From contig NC_090448.1 of the NCBI RefSeq assembly GCF_031143425.1, positions 330,906,177 to 330,970,176 of the forward strand: DNA of 64,000 nucleotides, given 5' to 3'. The stretch is from Pleurodeles waltl. Lineage: Eukaryota; Chordata; Amphibia; Caudata; Salamandridae. Shown here piece after piece: positions 1 to 11,600 of this stretch. Both the position numbers and the translations under genes were made by a program. Every line of letters begins with the position of its first letter. The first letter of the stretch is position 1. The notes below the pieces were generated by a model. The model made no database searches. It saw nothing but the letters and a program-made list of their open reading frames with translations, and was not told the DNA's origin.

Positions 1-1996
1 AACGCTGGGTGGAAGGAAATTTGTGGCTCCTCTCAGATTCCAGAACTTTCTGTCACCGAAATGTGAGGAAAATGTGTTTTTTAGCCAAATTTTAAGGTTT
101 GCAAAGGATTCTGGGTAACAGAACCTGGTCAGAGCCCCACAAGTCACCCCATCTTGGATTCCCCTAGATCTGTAGTTTTCAAAAATGCACAGGTTTGGTA
201 GGTTTCCCTAGGTGCCGGCTGAGCTAGGGGCCAAAATCTACAGGTAGGCACTTCGCAAAAAACACCTCTGTTTTCTGTAAAAAAATTGGGATGTGTCCAT
301 GTTGTGTTTTGGGCCATTTCCTTTCATGGGCGCTAGGCCTACCCACACAAGTGAGGTACCATTCTTATCGGGAGACTTGCGGGAACGCTGGGAGGAAGGA
401 AATTTGTGGCTCCTCTCAGATTCCAGAACTCTCTGTCATCGAAATGTGAGGAAAATGTGTTTTATTTTTAGCCAAATTTTGAGGTTTCGAAAGGATTCTG
501 GGTAACAGAACCTGGTCAGAGCCCCACAAGCCACCCCATCTTGGATTCCCCTAGGTCTCTAGTTTTCAGAAATGCACAGGGTTGGTAGGTTTCCCTAGGT
601 GCTGGCTGAGCTAGGGGCCAACATCTAGAGGTAGGCACTTTGCAAAAAACACCTCTGTTTTCTGTAAAAAAATTGGGATGTGTCCACGTTGTGTTTTGGG
701 CCATTTCCTTTCGTGGGCGCTAGGCCTACCCACACAAGTGAGGTACCATTTTTATCGGGAGACTTGGAGGAACGCTGGGTGGACGGAAATTTGTGGCTCC
801 TCTCAGATTCCAGAACTTTCTGTCATCGAAATGTGAGGAAAATGTGTTTTTTTTAGCCAAATTTTGAGGTTTGCAAAGGATTCTGGGTAACAGAACCTGG
901 TCAGAGCCCCACAAGCCACCCGATCTTGGATTCCCCTAGGTCTCTAGTTTTCAGAAATGCACAGGGTTGGTAGGTTTCCCTAGGTGCCGGCTGAGCTAGG
1001 GGCCAACATATACAGGTAGGCACTTTGCAAAAAACACCTGTTTTCTGTAAAATAATTGGGATGTGTCCACGTTGTGTTTTGGGCCATTTCCTTTTGTGGG
1101 CGCTAGGCCTACCCACACAAGTGAGGTACCATTTTTATCGGGAGACTTGGGGGAACGCTGGGTGAAAGAAAATTTGTGGCTCCTCTCAGATTCCAGAACT
1201 TTCTGTCACCGAAATGTGAGGAAAATGTGTTTTTTAGCCACATTTTGAGGTTTGCAAAGGATTCTGGGTAACAGAACCTGGTCAGAGCCCCACAAGCCAC
1301 CCCATCTTGGATTCCCCTAGGTCTCTAGTTTTCAGAAATGCACAGGGTTGGTAGGTTTCCCTAGGTGCTGGCTGAGTTAGGGGCCAACATCTAGAGGTAG
1401 GCACTTTGCAAAAAACACCTCTGTTTTCTGTAAAGAAATTGGGATGTGTCCACGTTGTGTTTTGGGCCATTTCCTTTCGTGGGCGCTAGGCCCACCCTCA
1501 CAAGTGAGGTACCATTTTTATCGGGAGACTTGGGGGAACGCTGGGTGGAAGGAAATTTGTGGCTCCTCTCAGATTCCAGAACTTTCTGTCACCGAAATGT
1601 TAGGAAAATGTGTTTTTTTAGCCACATTTTGAGGTTTGCAAAGGATTCTGGGTAACAGAACCTGGTCAGAGCCCCACAAGTCACCCCATCTTGGATTCCC
1701 CTAGATCTCTAGTTTTCAAAAATGCACAGGTTTGGTAGGTTTCCCTAGGTGCCGGCTGAGCTAGGGTCCAAAATCTACAGGTAGGCACTTTGCAAAAAAC
1801 ACCTCTGTTTTCTGTAAAAAAATTGGGATGTGTCCACGTTGTGTTTTGGGCCATTTCCTTTCATGGGCGCTAGGCCTACCCACACAAGTCAGGTACCATT
1901 CTTATCGGGAGACTTGGGGGAACGCTGGATGGAAGGAAATTTGTGGCTCCTCTCAGATTCCAGAACTTTCTGTCACCGAAATGTGAGGAAAATGTG

Positions 1997-2002
1997 TTTT
2001 TT
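1997..2002. other. Length-variable T-tract (representative, T6)
   Basis: The T run after GAAAATGTG varies by subtype: T5 at 31077 and 41060, T6 in k, l, n, q and others, T7 in j, T8 in p and h, T9 in a and m, T10 at 18294-18303. It is interrupted as TTTTATTTTT at 293 and 19665 and TTATTTTT near 59643. The tract length sets the monomer length. Homopolymer length is also prone to sequencing error, so single-base differences between copies should be treated with care. Confidence 0.8.
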
Positions 2003-2176
2003 AGCCATATTTTGAGGTTTGCAAAGGATTCTGGGTAACAGAACCTGGTCAGAGCCCCACAAGTCACCCCATCTTGGATTCCCCTAGATCTCTAGTTTTC
2101 AAAAATGCACAGGTTTGGTAGGTTTCCCTAGGTGCCGGCTGAGCTAGGGTCCAAAATCTACAGGTAGGCACTTTGC

Positions 2177-2205
2177 AAAAAACACCTCTGTTTTCTGTAA
2201 AAAAA
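2177..2205. other. A/T-tract cluster in each monomer (representative)
   Basis: A6 (2177-2182), T4 (2191-2194) and A7 (2199-2205) lie with centres about 13 and 9.5 bp apart, roughly one helical turn each. Such spacing can give intrinsic curvature, a property of several satellites. The cluster is present in nearly every monomer and is removed entirely in the three 100-bp-deleted units. The A7 tract becomes AAAATAA before d, e and q units and AAAGAAA before j and f units. Confidence 0.55.
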
Positions 2206-2919
2206 TTGGGATGTGTCCACGTTGTGTTTTGGGCCATTTCCTTTCATGGGCGCTAGGCCTACCCACACAAGTCAGGTACCATTCTTGTCGGGAGACTTGG
2301 GGGAACGCTGGATGGAAGGAAATTTGTGGCTCTTCTCAGATTCCAGAACTTTCTGTCACCGAAATGTGAGGAAAATGTGTTTTTTAGCCATATTTTGAGG
2401 TTTGCAAAGGATTCTGGGTAACAGAACCTGGTCAGAGCCCCACAAGTCACCCCATCTTGGATTCCCCTAGATCTCTAGTTTTCAAAAATGCACAGGTTTG
2501 GTAGGTTTCCCTAGGTGCCGGCTGAGCTAGGGTCCAAAATCTACAGGTAGGCACTTTGCAAAAAACACCTCTGTTTTCTGTAAAAAAATTGGGATGTGTC
2601 CACGTTGTGTTTTGGGCCATTTCCTTTCATGGGCGCTAGGCCTACCCACACAAGTCAGGTACCATTCTTGTCGGGAGACTTGGGGGAACGCTGGATGGAA
2701 GGAAATTTGTGGCTCTTCTCAGATTCCAGAACTTTCTGTCACCGAAATGTGAGGAAAATGTGTTTTTTAGCCATATTTTGAGGTTTGCAAAGGATTCTGG
2801 GTAACAGAACCTGGTCAGAGCCCCACAAGTCACCCCATCTTGGATTCCCCTAGATCTCTAGTTTTCAAAAATGCACAGGTTTGGTAGGTTTCCCTAGGTG
2901 CCGGCTGAGCTAGGGGCCA

Positions 2920-3264
2920 TAGGCCTACCCACACAAGTGAGGTACCATTCTTATCGGGAGACTTGTGGGAACGCTGGGTGGAAGGAAATTTGTGGCTCCT
3001 CTCAGATTCCAGAACTCTCTGTCATCGAAATGTGAGGAAAATGTGTTTTTTTTTAGCCAAATTTTGAGGTTTGGAAAGGATTCTGGGTAACAGAAGCTGG
3101 TCAGAGCCCCACAAGCCACCCCATCTTGGATTCCCCTAGGTCTCTAGTTTTCAGAAATGCACAGGGTTGCTAGGTTTCCCTAGGTGCCGGCTGAGCTAGG
3201 GGCCAACATCTACAGGTAGGCACTTTGCAAAAAACACCTCTGTTTTCTGTAAAAAAATTGGGAT
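2920..3264 (+). repeat. m-type monomer lacking its 5' 100 bp (copy 1)
   Basis: The preceding unit runs normally to GGGGCCA at 2919, then jumps directly to TAGGCCTACCC at 2920. Compared with the intact m unit at 31842, exactly 100 bp is missing. The lost stretch (31783-31882 in the intact copy) holds the end of one monomer with the A6 and A7 tracts and the beginning of the next up to GGGCGC. The remaining m sequence (ACTTGTGGG, T9, GGTTTGGAAAGG, AGAAGCTGG) is normal. I see no direct microhomology at the junction. Confidence 0.9.
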
Positions 3265-4032
3265 GTGTCAACGTTGTGTTTTGGGCCATTTCCTTTCGTG
3301 GGCGCTAGGCCTACCCACACAAGTGAGGTACCATTTTTATCGGGAGACTTGGAGGAACGCTGGGTGGAAGGAAATTTGTGGCTCCTCTCAGATTCCAGAA
3401 CTTTCTGTCATCGAAATGTGAGGAAAATGTGGTTTTTTTAGCCAAATTTTGAGGTTTGCAAAGGATTCTGGGTAACAGAACCTGGTCAGAGCCCCACAAG
3501 CCACCCCATCTTGGATTTCCCTAGGTCTCTAGTTTTCAGAAATGCACAGGGTTGGTAGGTTTCCCTAGGTGCCGGCTGAGCTAGGGGCCAATATCTACAG
3601 GTAGGCACTTTGCAAAAAACACCTCTGTTTTCTGTAAAAAAATTGGGATGTGTCCACCTTGTGTTTTGGGCCATTTCCTTTCGTGGGCGCTAGGCCTACG
3701 CACACAAGTGAGGTACCATTTTTATCGGGAGACTTGGGGGAACGCTGGGTGGAAGGAAATTTGTGGCTCCTCTCAGATTCCAGAACTTTCTGTCACCGAA
3801 ATGTGAGGAAAATGTGTTTTTTAGCCAAATTTTGAGGTTTGCAAAGGATTCTGGGTAACAGAACTTGGTCAGAGCCCCACAAGTCACCCCATCATGGATT
3901 CCCCGAGATCTCTAGTTTTCAAAAATGCACAGGTTTGGTAGGTTTCCCTAGGTGCCGGCTGAGCTAGGGGCCAAAATCTACAGGTAGGCACTTTGCAAAA
4001 AACACCTCTGTTTTCTGTAAAAAAATTGGGAT

Positions 4033-7000
4033 GTGTCCACGTTGTGTTTTGGGCCATTTCCTTTCGTGGGCGCTAGGCCTACCCACACAAGTGAGGTACC
4101 ATTTTTATCGGGAGAGTTGGAGGAACGCTGGGTGGAAGGAAATTTGTGGCTCCTCTCAGATTCAAGAACTCTCTGTCATCGAAATGTGAGGAAAATGTGT
4201 TTTTTTTTAGCCAAATTTTGAGGTTTGCAAAGGATTCTGGGTAACAGAACCTGGTCAGAGCCCCACAAGTCACCCCATCTTGGATTCCCCTAGATCTGTA
4301 GTTTTCAAAAATGCACAGGTTTGGTAGGTTTCCCTAGGTGCCGGCTGAGCTAGGGGCCAAAATCTACAGGTAGGCACTTCGCAAAAAACACCTCTGTTTT
4401 CTGTAAAAAAATTGGGATGTGTCCACGTTGTGTTTTGGGCCATTTCCTTTCGTGGGCGCTAGGCCTACCCACACAAGTGAGGTACCATTTTTATCGGGAG
4501 ACTTGGAGGAACGCTGGGTGGAAGGAAATTTGTGGCTCCTCTCAGATTCCAGAACTTTCTGTCACCGAAATGTGAGGAAAATGTGTTTTTTAGCCAAATT
4601 TTGAGGTTTGCAAAGGATTCTGGGTAACAGAACCTGGTCAGAGCCCCACAAGTCACCCCATCTTGGATTCCCCTAGGTCTCTAGTTTTCAGAAATGCACA
4701 GGGTTGGTAGGTTTCCCTAGGTGCTGGCTGAGCTAGGGGCCAACATCTAGAGGTAGGCACTTTGCAAAAAACACCTCTGTTTTCTGTAAAAAAATTGGGA
4801 TGTGTCCACGTTGTGTTTTGGGCCATTTCCTTTCGTGGGCGCTAGGCCTACCCACACAAGTGAGGTACCATTTTTATCGGGAGACTTGGAGGAACGCTGG
4901 GTGGAAGGAAATTTGTGGCTCCTCTCAGATTCCAGAACTTTCTGTCATCGAAATGTGAGGAAAATGTGTTTTTTTTTGCCAAATTTTGAGGTTTGCAAAG
5001 GATTCTGGGTAACAGAACCTGGTCAGAGCCCCACAAGCCACCCCATCTTGGATTCCCCTAGGTCTCTAGTTTTCAGAAATGCACAGGGTTGGTAGGTTTC
5101 CCTAGGTGCCGGCTGAGCTAGGGGCCAACATATACAGGTAGGCACTTTGCAAAAAACACCTGTTTTCTGTAAAATAATTGGGATGTGTCCACGTTGTGTT
5201 TTGGGCCATTTCCTTTTGTGGGCGCTAGGCCTACCCACACAAGTGAGGTACCATTTTTATCGGGAGACTTGGGGGAACGCTGGGTGAAAGAAAATTTGTG
5301 GCTCCTCTCAGATTCCAGAACTTTCTGTCACCGAAATGTGAGGAAAATGTGTTTTTTAGCCACATTTTGAGGTTTGCAAAGGATTCTGGGTAACAGAACC
5401 TGGTTAGAGCCCCACAAGTCACCCCATCTTGGATTCCCCTAGATCTCTAGTTTTCAAAAATGCACAGGTTTGGTAGGTTTCCCTAGGTGCCGGCTGAGCT
5501 AGGGGCCAACATATACAGGTAGGCACTTTGCAAAAAACACCTCTGTTTTCTGTAAAATAATTGGGATGTGTCCATGTTGTGTTTTGGGCCATTTCCTTTT
5601 GTGGGCGCTAGGCCTACCCACACAAGTGAGGTACCATTTGTATTGGGAGACTTGGGGGAACGCTGGGTGGAAGGAAATTTGTGGCTCCTCTCAGATTCCA
5701 GAACTTTCTGTCACCGAAATGTGAGGAAAATGTGTTTTTTAGCCAAATTTTGAGGTTTGCAAAAGATTCTGGGTAACAGAACCTGGTCAGAACCCCACAA
5801 ATCACCCCATCTTGGATTCCCCTAGGTCTCTAGTTTTAAAAAATGCACAGGTTTGGTAGGTTTCCCTAGGTGCCGGCTGAGCTAGGGGCCAAAATCTACA
5901 GGTAGGCACTTTGCAAAAAACACCTCTGTTTTCTGTAAAGAAATTGGGATGTGTCCACGTTGTGTTTTGGGCCATTTCCTTTCGTGGGCGCTAGGCCTAC
6001 CCTCAAACGTGAGGTACCATTTTTATCGGGAGACTTGGGGGAACGCTGGGTGGAAGAAAATTTGTGGCTCCTCTCAGATTCCAGAACTTTCTGTCACCGA
6101 AATGTGAGGAAAATGTGTTTTTTAGCCAAATTTTGAGGTTTGCAAAGGATTCTGGGTAACAGAACCTGGTCAGAGCCCCACAAGTCACCCCATCTTGGAT
6201 TCCCCTAGATCTCTAGTTTTCAAAAATGCACAGGTTTGGTAGGTTTCCCTAGGTGCCGGCTGAGCTAGGGGCCAAAATCTACAGGTAGGCACTTCGCAAA
6301 AAACACCTCTGTTTTCTGTAAAAAAATTGGGATGTGTCCATGTTGTGTTTTGGGCCATTTCCTTTCATGGGCGCTAGGCCTACCCACACAAGTGAGGTAC
6401 CATTCTTATCGGGAGACTTGCGGGAACGCTGGGTGGAAGGAAATTTGTGGCTCCTCTCAGATTCCAGAACTCTGTCATCGAAATGTGAGGAAAATGTGTT
6501 TTTTTTAGCCAAATTTTGAGGTTTGCAAAGGATTCTGGGTAACAGAACCTGGTCAGAGCCCCACAAGCCACCCCATCTTGGATTCCCCTAGGTCTCTAGT
6601 TTTCAGAAATGCACAGGTTTGGTAGGTTTCCCTAGGTGCCGGCTGAGCTAGGGGCCAAAATCTACAGGTAGGCACTTTGCAAAAAACACCTCTGTTTTCT
6701 GTAAAAAAATTGGGATGTGTCCATGTTGTGTTTTGGGCCATTTCCTTTCGTGGGCGCTAGGCCTACCCACACAAGTGAGGTACCATTTGTATTGGGAGAC
6801 TTGGGGGAACGCTGGGTGGAAGGAAATTTGTGGCTCCTCTCAGATTCCAGAACTTTCTGTCACCGAAATGTGAGGAAAATGTGTTTTTTAGCCAAATTTT
6901 GAGGTTTGCAAAAGATTCTGGGTAACAGAACCTGGTCAGAACCCCACAAACCACCCCATCTTGGATTCCCCTAGGTCTCTAGTTTTAAAAAATGCACAGG

Positions 7001-8634
7001 TTTGGTAGGTTTCCCTAGGTGCCGGCTGAGCTAGGGGCCAAAATCTACAGGTAGGCACTTTGCAAAAAACACCTCTGTTTTCTGTAAAGAAATTGGGATG
7101 TGTCCACGTTGTGTTTTGGGCCATTTCCTTTCGTGGGCGCTAGGCCCACCCTCACAAGTGAGGTACCATTTTTATCGGGAGACTTGGGGGAACGCTGGGT
7201 GGAAGGAAATTTGTGGCTCCTCTCAGATTCCAGAACTTTCTGTCACCGAAATGTTAGGAAAATGTGTTTTTTTAGCCACATTTTGAGGTTTGCAAAGGAT
7301 TCTGGGTAACAGAACCTGGTCAGAGCCCCACAAGTCACCCCATCTTGGATTCCCCTAGATCTCTAGTTTTCAAAAATGCAGAGGTTTGGTAGGTTTCCCT
7401 AGGTGCCGGCTGAGCTAGGGTCCAAAATCTACAGGTAGGCACTTTGCAAAAAACACCTCTGTTTTCTGTAAAAAAATTGGGATGTGTCCACGTTATGTTT
7501 TGGGCCATTTCCTTTCATGGGCGCTAGGCCTACCCACACAAGTCAGGTACCATTCTTATCGGGAGACTTGGGGGAACGCTGGATGGAAGGAAATTTGTGG
7601 CTCCTCTCAGATTCCAGAACTTTCTGTCACCGAAATGTGAGGAAAATGTGTTTTTTAGCCATATTTTGAGGTTTGCAAAGGATTCTGGGTAACAGAACCT
7701 GGTCAGAGCCCCACAAGTCACCCCATCTTGGATTCCCCTAGATCTCTAGTTTTCAAAAATGCACAGGTTTGGTAGGTTTCCCTAGGTGCCGGCTGAGCTA
7801 GGGTCCAAAATCTACAGGTAGGCACTTTGCAAAAAACACCTCTGTTTTCTGTAAAAAAATTGGGATGTGTCCACGTTGTGTTTTGGGCCATTTCCTTTCA
7901 TGGGCGCTAGGCCTACCCACACAAGTCAGGTACCATTCTTGTCGGGAGACTTGGGGGAACGCTGGATGGAAGGAAATTTGTGGCTCCTCTCAGATTCCAG
8001 AACTTTCTGTCACCGAAATGTGAGGAAAATGTGTTTTTTAGCCATATTTTGAGGTTTGCAAAGGATTCTGGGTAACAGAACCTGGTCAGAGCCCCACAAG
8101 TCACCCCATCTTGGATTCCCCTAGATCTCTAGTTTTCAAAAATGCACAGGTTTGGTAGGTTTCCCTAGGTGCCGGCTGAGCTAGGGGCCAAAATCTACAG
8201 GTAGGCACTTCGCAAAAAACACCTCTGTTTTCTGTAAAAAAATTGGGATGTGTCCATGTTGTGTTTTGGGCCATTTCCTTTCATGGGCGCTAGGCCTACC
8301 CACACAAGTGAGGTACCATTCTTATCGGGAGACTTGTGGGAACGCTGGGTGGAAGGAAATTTGTGGCTCCTCTCAGATTCCAGAACTCTCTGTCATCGAA
8401 ATGTGAGGAAAATGTGGTTTTTTTAGCCAAATTTTGAGGTTTGCAAAGGATTCTGGGTAACAGAACCTGGTCAGAGCCCCACAAGCCACCCCATCTTGGA
8501 TTTCCCTAGGTCTCTAGTTTTCAGAAATGCACAGGGTTGGTAGGTTTCCCTAGGTGCCGGATGAGCTAGGGGCCAACATCTACAGGTAGGCACTTTGCAA
8601 AAAACACCTCTGTTTTCTGTAAAAAAATTGGGAT
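4033..8634. repeat. Higher-order repeat, 12-monomer version (4,602 bp)
   Basis: Order is a b c d e f g i j k l m/m', with starts at 4033, 4419, 4802, 5185, 5568, 5951, 6334, 6717, 7100, 7484, 7867 and 8250. The next block at 8635 repeats the same order with one additional h monomer between g and i. Offset to the next block is 4602, then 4601 after a one-T difference in c, then 4986 after the h monomer. Shared rare variants confirm the pairing: GCAGAGG near 7379 and 12365, and CGTTATG near 7493 and 12479. The g-to-i join inside unit 6334/6717 is where the h unit is absent. Confidence 0.92.
8250..8634 (+). repeat. m/m' fusion monomer
   Basis: The 5' half carries the m variants (GTCCATG, ACTTGTGGG, CTCTCTGTCATC). 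The 3' half carries the m' variants (TGTGG followed by T7, GGATTTCCCTAGG, GCCGGATGAGC). Where m and m' are separate monomers (31842 and 32228; 41825 and 42211) these features lie one unit apart. The fused unit therefore looks like the product of an in-register crossover between neighbours. It recurs at 13236, 27623 and 58324. Confidence 0.8.
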
Positions 8635-11600
8635 GTGTCCACGTTGTGTTTTGGGCCATTTCCTTTCGTGGGCGCTAGGCCTACCCACACAAGTGAGGTA
8701 CCATTTTTATCGGGAGAGTTGGAGGAACGCTGGGTGGAAGGAAATTTGTGGCTCCTCTCAGATTCAAGAACTCTCTGTCATCGAAATGTGAGGAAAATGT
8801 GTTTTTTTTTAGCCAAATTTTGAGGTTTGCAAAGGATTCTGGGTAACAGAACCTGGTCAGAGCCCCACAAGTCACCCCATCTTGGATTCCCCTAGATCTG
8901 TAGTTTTCAAAAATGCACAGGTTTGGTAGGTTTCCCTAGGTGCCGGCTGAGCTAGGGGCCAAAATCTACAGGTAGGCACTTCGCAAAAAACACCTCTGTT
9001 TTCTGTAAAAAAATTGGGATGTGTCCACGTTGTGTTTTGGGCCATTTCCTTTCGTGGGCGCTAGGCCTACCCACACAAGTGAGGTACCATTTTTATCGGG
9101 AGACTTGGAGGAACGCTGGGTGGAAGGAAATTTGTGGCTCCTCTCAGATTCCAGAACTTTCTGTCACCGAAATGTGAGGAAAATGTGTTTTTTAGCCAAA
9201 TTTTGAGGTTTGCAAAGGATTCTGGGTAACAGAACCTGGTCAGAGCCCCACAAGTCACCCCATCTTGGATTCCCCTAGGTCTCTAGTTTTCAGAAATGCA
9301 CAGGGTTGGTAGGTTTCCCTAGGTGCTGGCTGAGCTAGGGGCCAACATCTAGAGGTAGGCACTTTGCAAAAAACACCTCTGTTTTCTGTAAAAAAATTGG
9401 GATGTGTCCACGTTGTGTTTTGGGCCATTTCCTTTCGTGGGCGCTAGGCCTACCCACACAAGTGAGGTACCATTTTTATCGGGAGACTTGGAGGAACGCT
9501 GGGTGGAAGGAAATTTGTGGCTCCTCTCAGATTCCAGAACTTTCTGTCATCGAAATGTGAGGAAAATGTGTTTTTTTTGCCAAATTTTGAGGTTTGCAAA
9601 GGATTCTGGGTAACAGAACCTGGTCAGAGCCCCACAAGCCACCCCATCTTGGATTCCCCTAGGTCTCTAGTTTTCAGAAATGCACAGGGTTGGTAGGTTT
9701 CCCTAGGTGCCGGCTGAGCTAGGGGCCAACATATACAGGTAGGCACTTTGCAAAAAACACCTGTTTTCTGTAAAATAATTGGGATGTGTCCACGTTGTGT
9801 TTTGGGCCATTTCCTTTTGTGGGCGCTAGGCCTACCCACACAAGTGAGGTACCATTTTTATCGGGAGACTTGGGGGAACGCTGGGTGAAAGAAAATTTGT
9901 GGCTCCTCTCAGATTCCAGAACTTTCTGTCACCGAAATGTGAGGAAAATGTGTTTTTTAGCCACATTTTGAGGTTTGCAAAGGATTCTGGGTAACAGAAC
10001 CTGGTTAGAGCCCCACAAGTCACCCCATCTTGGATTCCCCTAGATCTCTAGTTTTCAAAAATGCACAGGTTTGGTAGGTTTCCCTAGGTGCCGGCTGAGC
10101 TAGGGGCCAACATATACAGGTAGGCACTTTGCAAAAAACACCTCTGTTTTCTGTAAAATAATTGGGATGTGTCCATGTTGTGTTTTGGGCCATTTCCTTT
10201 TGTGGGCGCTAGGCCTACCCACACAAGTGAGGTACCATTTGTATTGGGAGACTTGGGGGAACGCTGGGTGGAAGGAAATTTGTGGCTCCTCTCAGATTCC
10301 AGAACTTTCTGTCACCGAAATGTGAGGAAAATGTGTTTTTTAGCCAAATTTTGAGGTTTGCAAAAGATTCTGGGTAACAGAACCTGGTCAGAACCCCACA
10401 AATCACCCCATCTTGGATTCCCCTAGGTCTCTAGTTTTAAAAAATGCACAGGTTTGGTAGGTTTCCCTAGGTGCCGGCTGAGCTAGGGGCCAAAATCTAC
10501 AGGTAGGCACTTTGCAAAAAACACCTCTGTTTTCTGTAAAGAAATTGGGATGTGTCCACGTTGTGTTTTGGGCCATTTCCTTTCGTGGGCGCTAGGCCTA
10601 CCCTCAAACGTGAGGTACCATTTTTATCGGGAGACTTGGGGGAACGCTGGGTGGAAGAAAATTTGTGGCTCCTCTCAGATTCCAGAACTTTCTGTCACCG
10701 AAATGTGAGGAAAATGTGTTTTTTAGCCAAATTTTGAGGTTTGCAAAGGATTCTGGGTAACAGAACCTGGTCAGAGCCCCACAAGTCACCCCATCTTGGA
10801 TTCCCCTAGATCTCTAGTTTTCAAAAATGCACAGGTTTGGTAGGTTTCCCTAGGTGCCGGCTGAGCTAGGGGCCAAAATCTACAGGTAGGCACTTCGCAA
10901 AAAACACCTCTGTTTTCTGTAAAAAAATTGGGATGTGTCCATGTTGTGTTTTGGGCCATTTCCTTTCATGGGCGCTAGGCCTACCCACACAAGTGAGGTA
11001 CCATTCTTATCGGGAGACTTGCGGGAACGCTGGGTGGAAGGAAATTTGTGGCTCCTCTCAGATTCCAGAACTCTGTCATCGAAATGTGAGGAAAATGTGT
11101 TTTTTTTAGCCAAATTTTGAGGTTTGGAAAGGATTCTGGGTAACAGAACCTGGTCAGAGCCCCACAAGCCACCCCATCTTGGATTCCCCTAGGTCTCTAG
11201 TTTTCAGAAATGCACAGGTTTGGTAGGTTTCCCTAGGTGCCGGCTGAGCTAGGGGCCAAAATCTACAGGTAGGCACTTCGCAAAAAACACCTCTGTTTTC
11301 TGTAAAAAAATTGGGATGTGTCCATGTTGTGTTTTGGGCCATTTCCTTTCATGGGCGCTAGGCCTACCCACACAAGTGAGGTACCATTCTTATCGGGAGA
11401 CTTGCGGGAACGCTGGGTGGAAGGAAATTTGTGGCTCCTCTCAGATTCCAGAACTCTCGGTCATCGAAATGTGAGGAAAATGTGTTTTTTTTAGCCAAAT
11501 TTTGAGGTTTGCAAAGGATTCTGGGTAACAGAACCTGGTCAGAGCCCCACAAGCCACCCCATCTTCGATTCCCCTAGGTCTCTAGTTTTCAGAAATGCAC

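Larger units (their letters stand above)
1830..2212 (+). repeat. Representative full monomer (subtype k, 383 bp)
   Basis: This unit serves as a reference for landmarks. GTGTC starts it at 1830. The 8-bp palindrome TAGGCCTA (StuI core) follows at about 1871, then GGTACC near 1892. CGGGAGA lies near 1906 and the T6 tract at 1997-2002. CTAGATCTCTAG (BglII core) spans about 2084-2095, the CCCTAG...CTAGGG dyad about 2126-2149, the A6 tract 2177-2182 and the A7 tract 2199-2205. G+C is about 46% by hand count over 1861-2220. The 383-bp length is about two nucleosome repeats, which is suggestive only. The monomer start is arbitrary; the true unit boundary cannot be set from an uninterrupted array. 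Confidence 0.9.
1..4032. repeat. Left-edge satellite block (o-X-p-d-j-k-l-l-mΔ-m'-n)
   Basis: Starts sit at 293, 680, 1063, 1446, 1830, 2213, 2596, 3265 and 3650. The window opens inside an o-type unit carrying the rare TTTTAAGG variant, which recurs at the matching place near 19464. Monomer 293 is 387 bp because its T-tract reads TTTTATTTTT. Three k/l monomers stand in a row (1830, 2213, 2596). The two l copies carry CTCTTCTCAG instead of CTCCTCTCAG. The spacing from 2596 to 3265 is 669 bp because the intervening m unit lost its first 100 bp. The block is matched at 19373-23021, which lacks one k/l monomer. Confidence 0.9.

Noticed and set aside
2919..2920. Transposon insertion or excision at the 100-bp gap
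   Set aside because: There is no target-site duplication, terminal inverted repeat or foreign sequence at the junction; it is a plain deletion relative to intact monomers.
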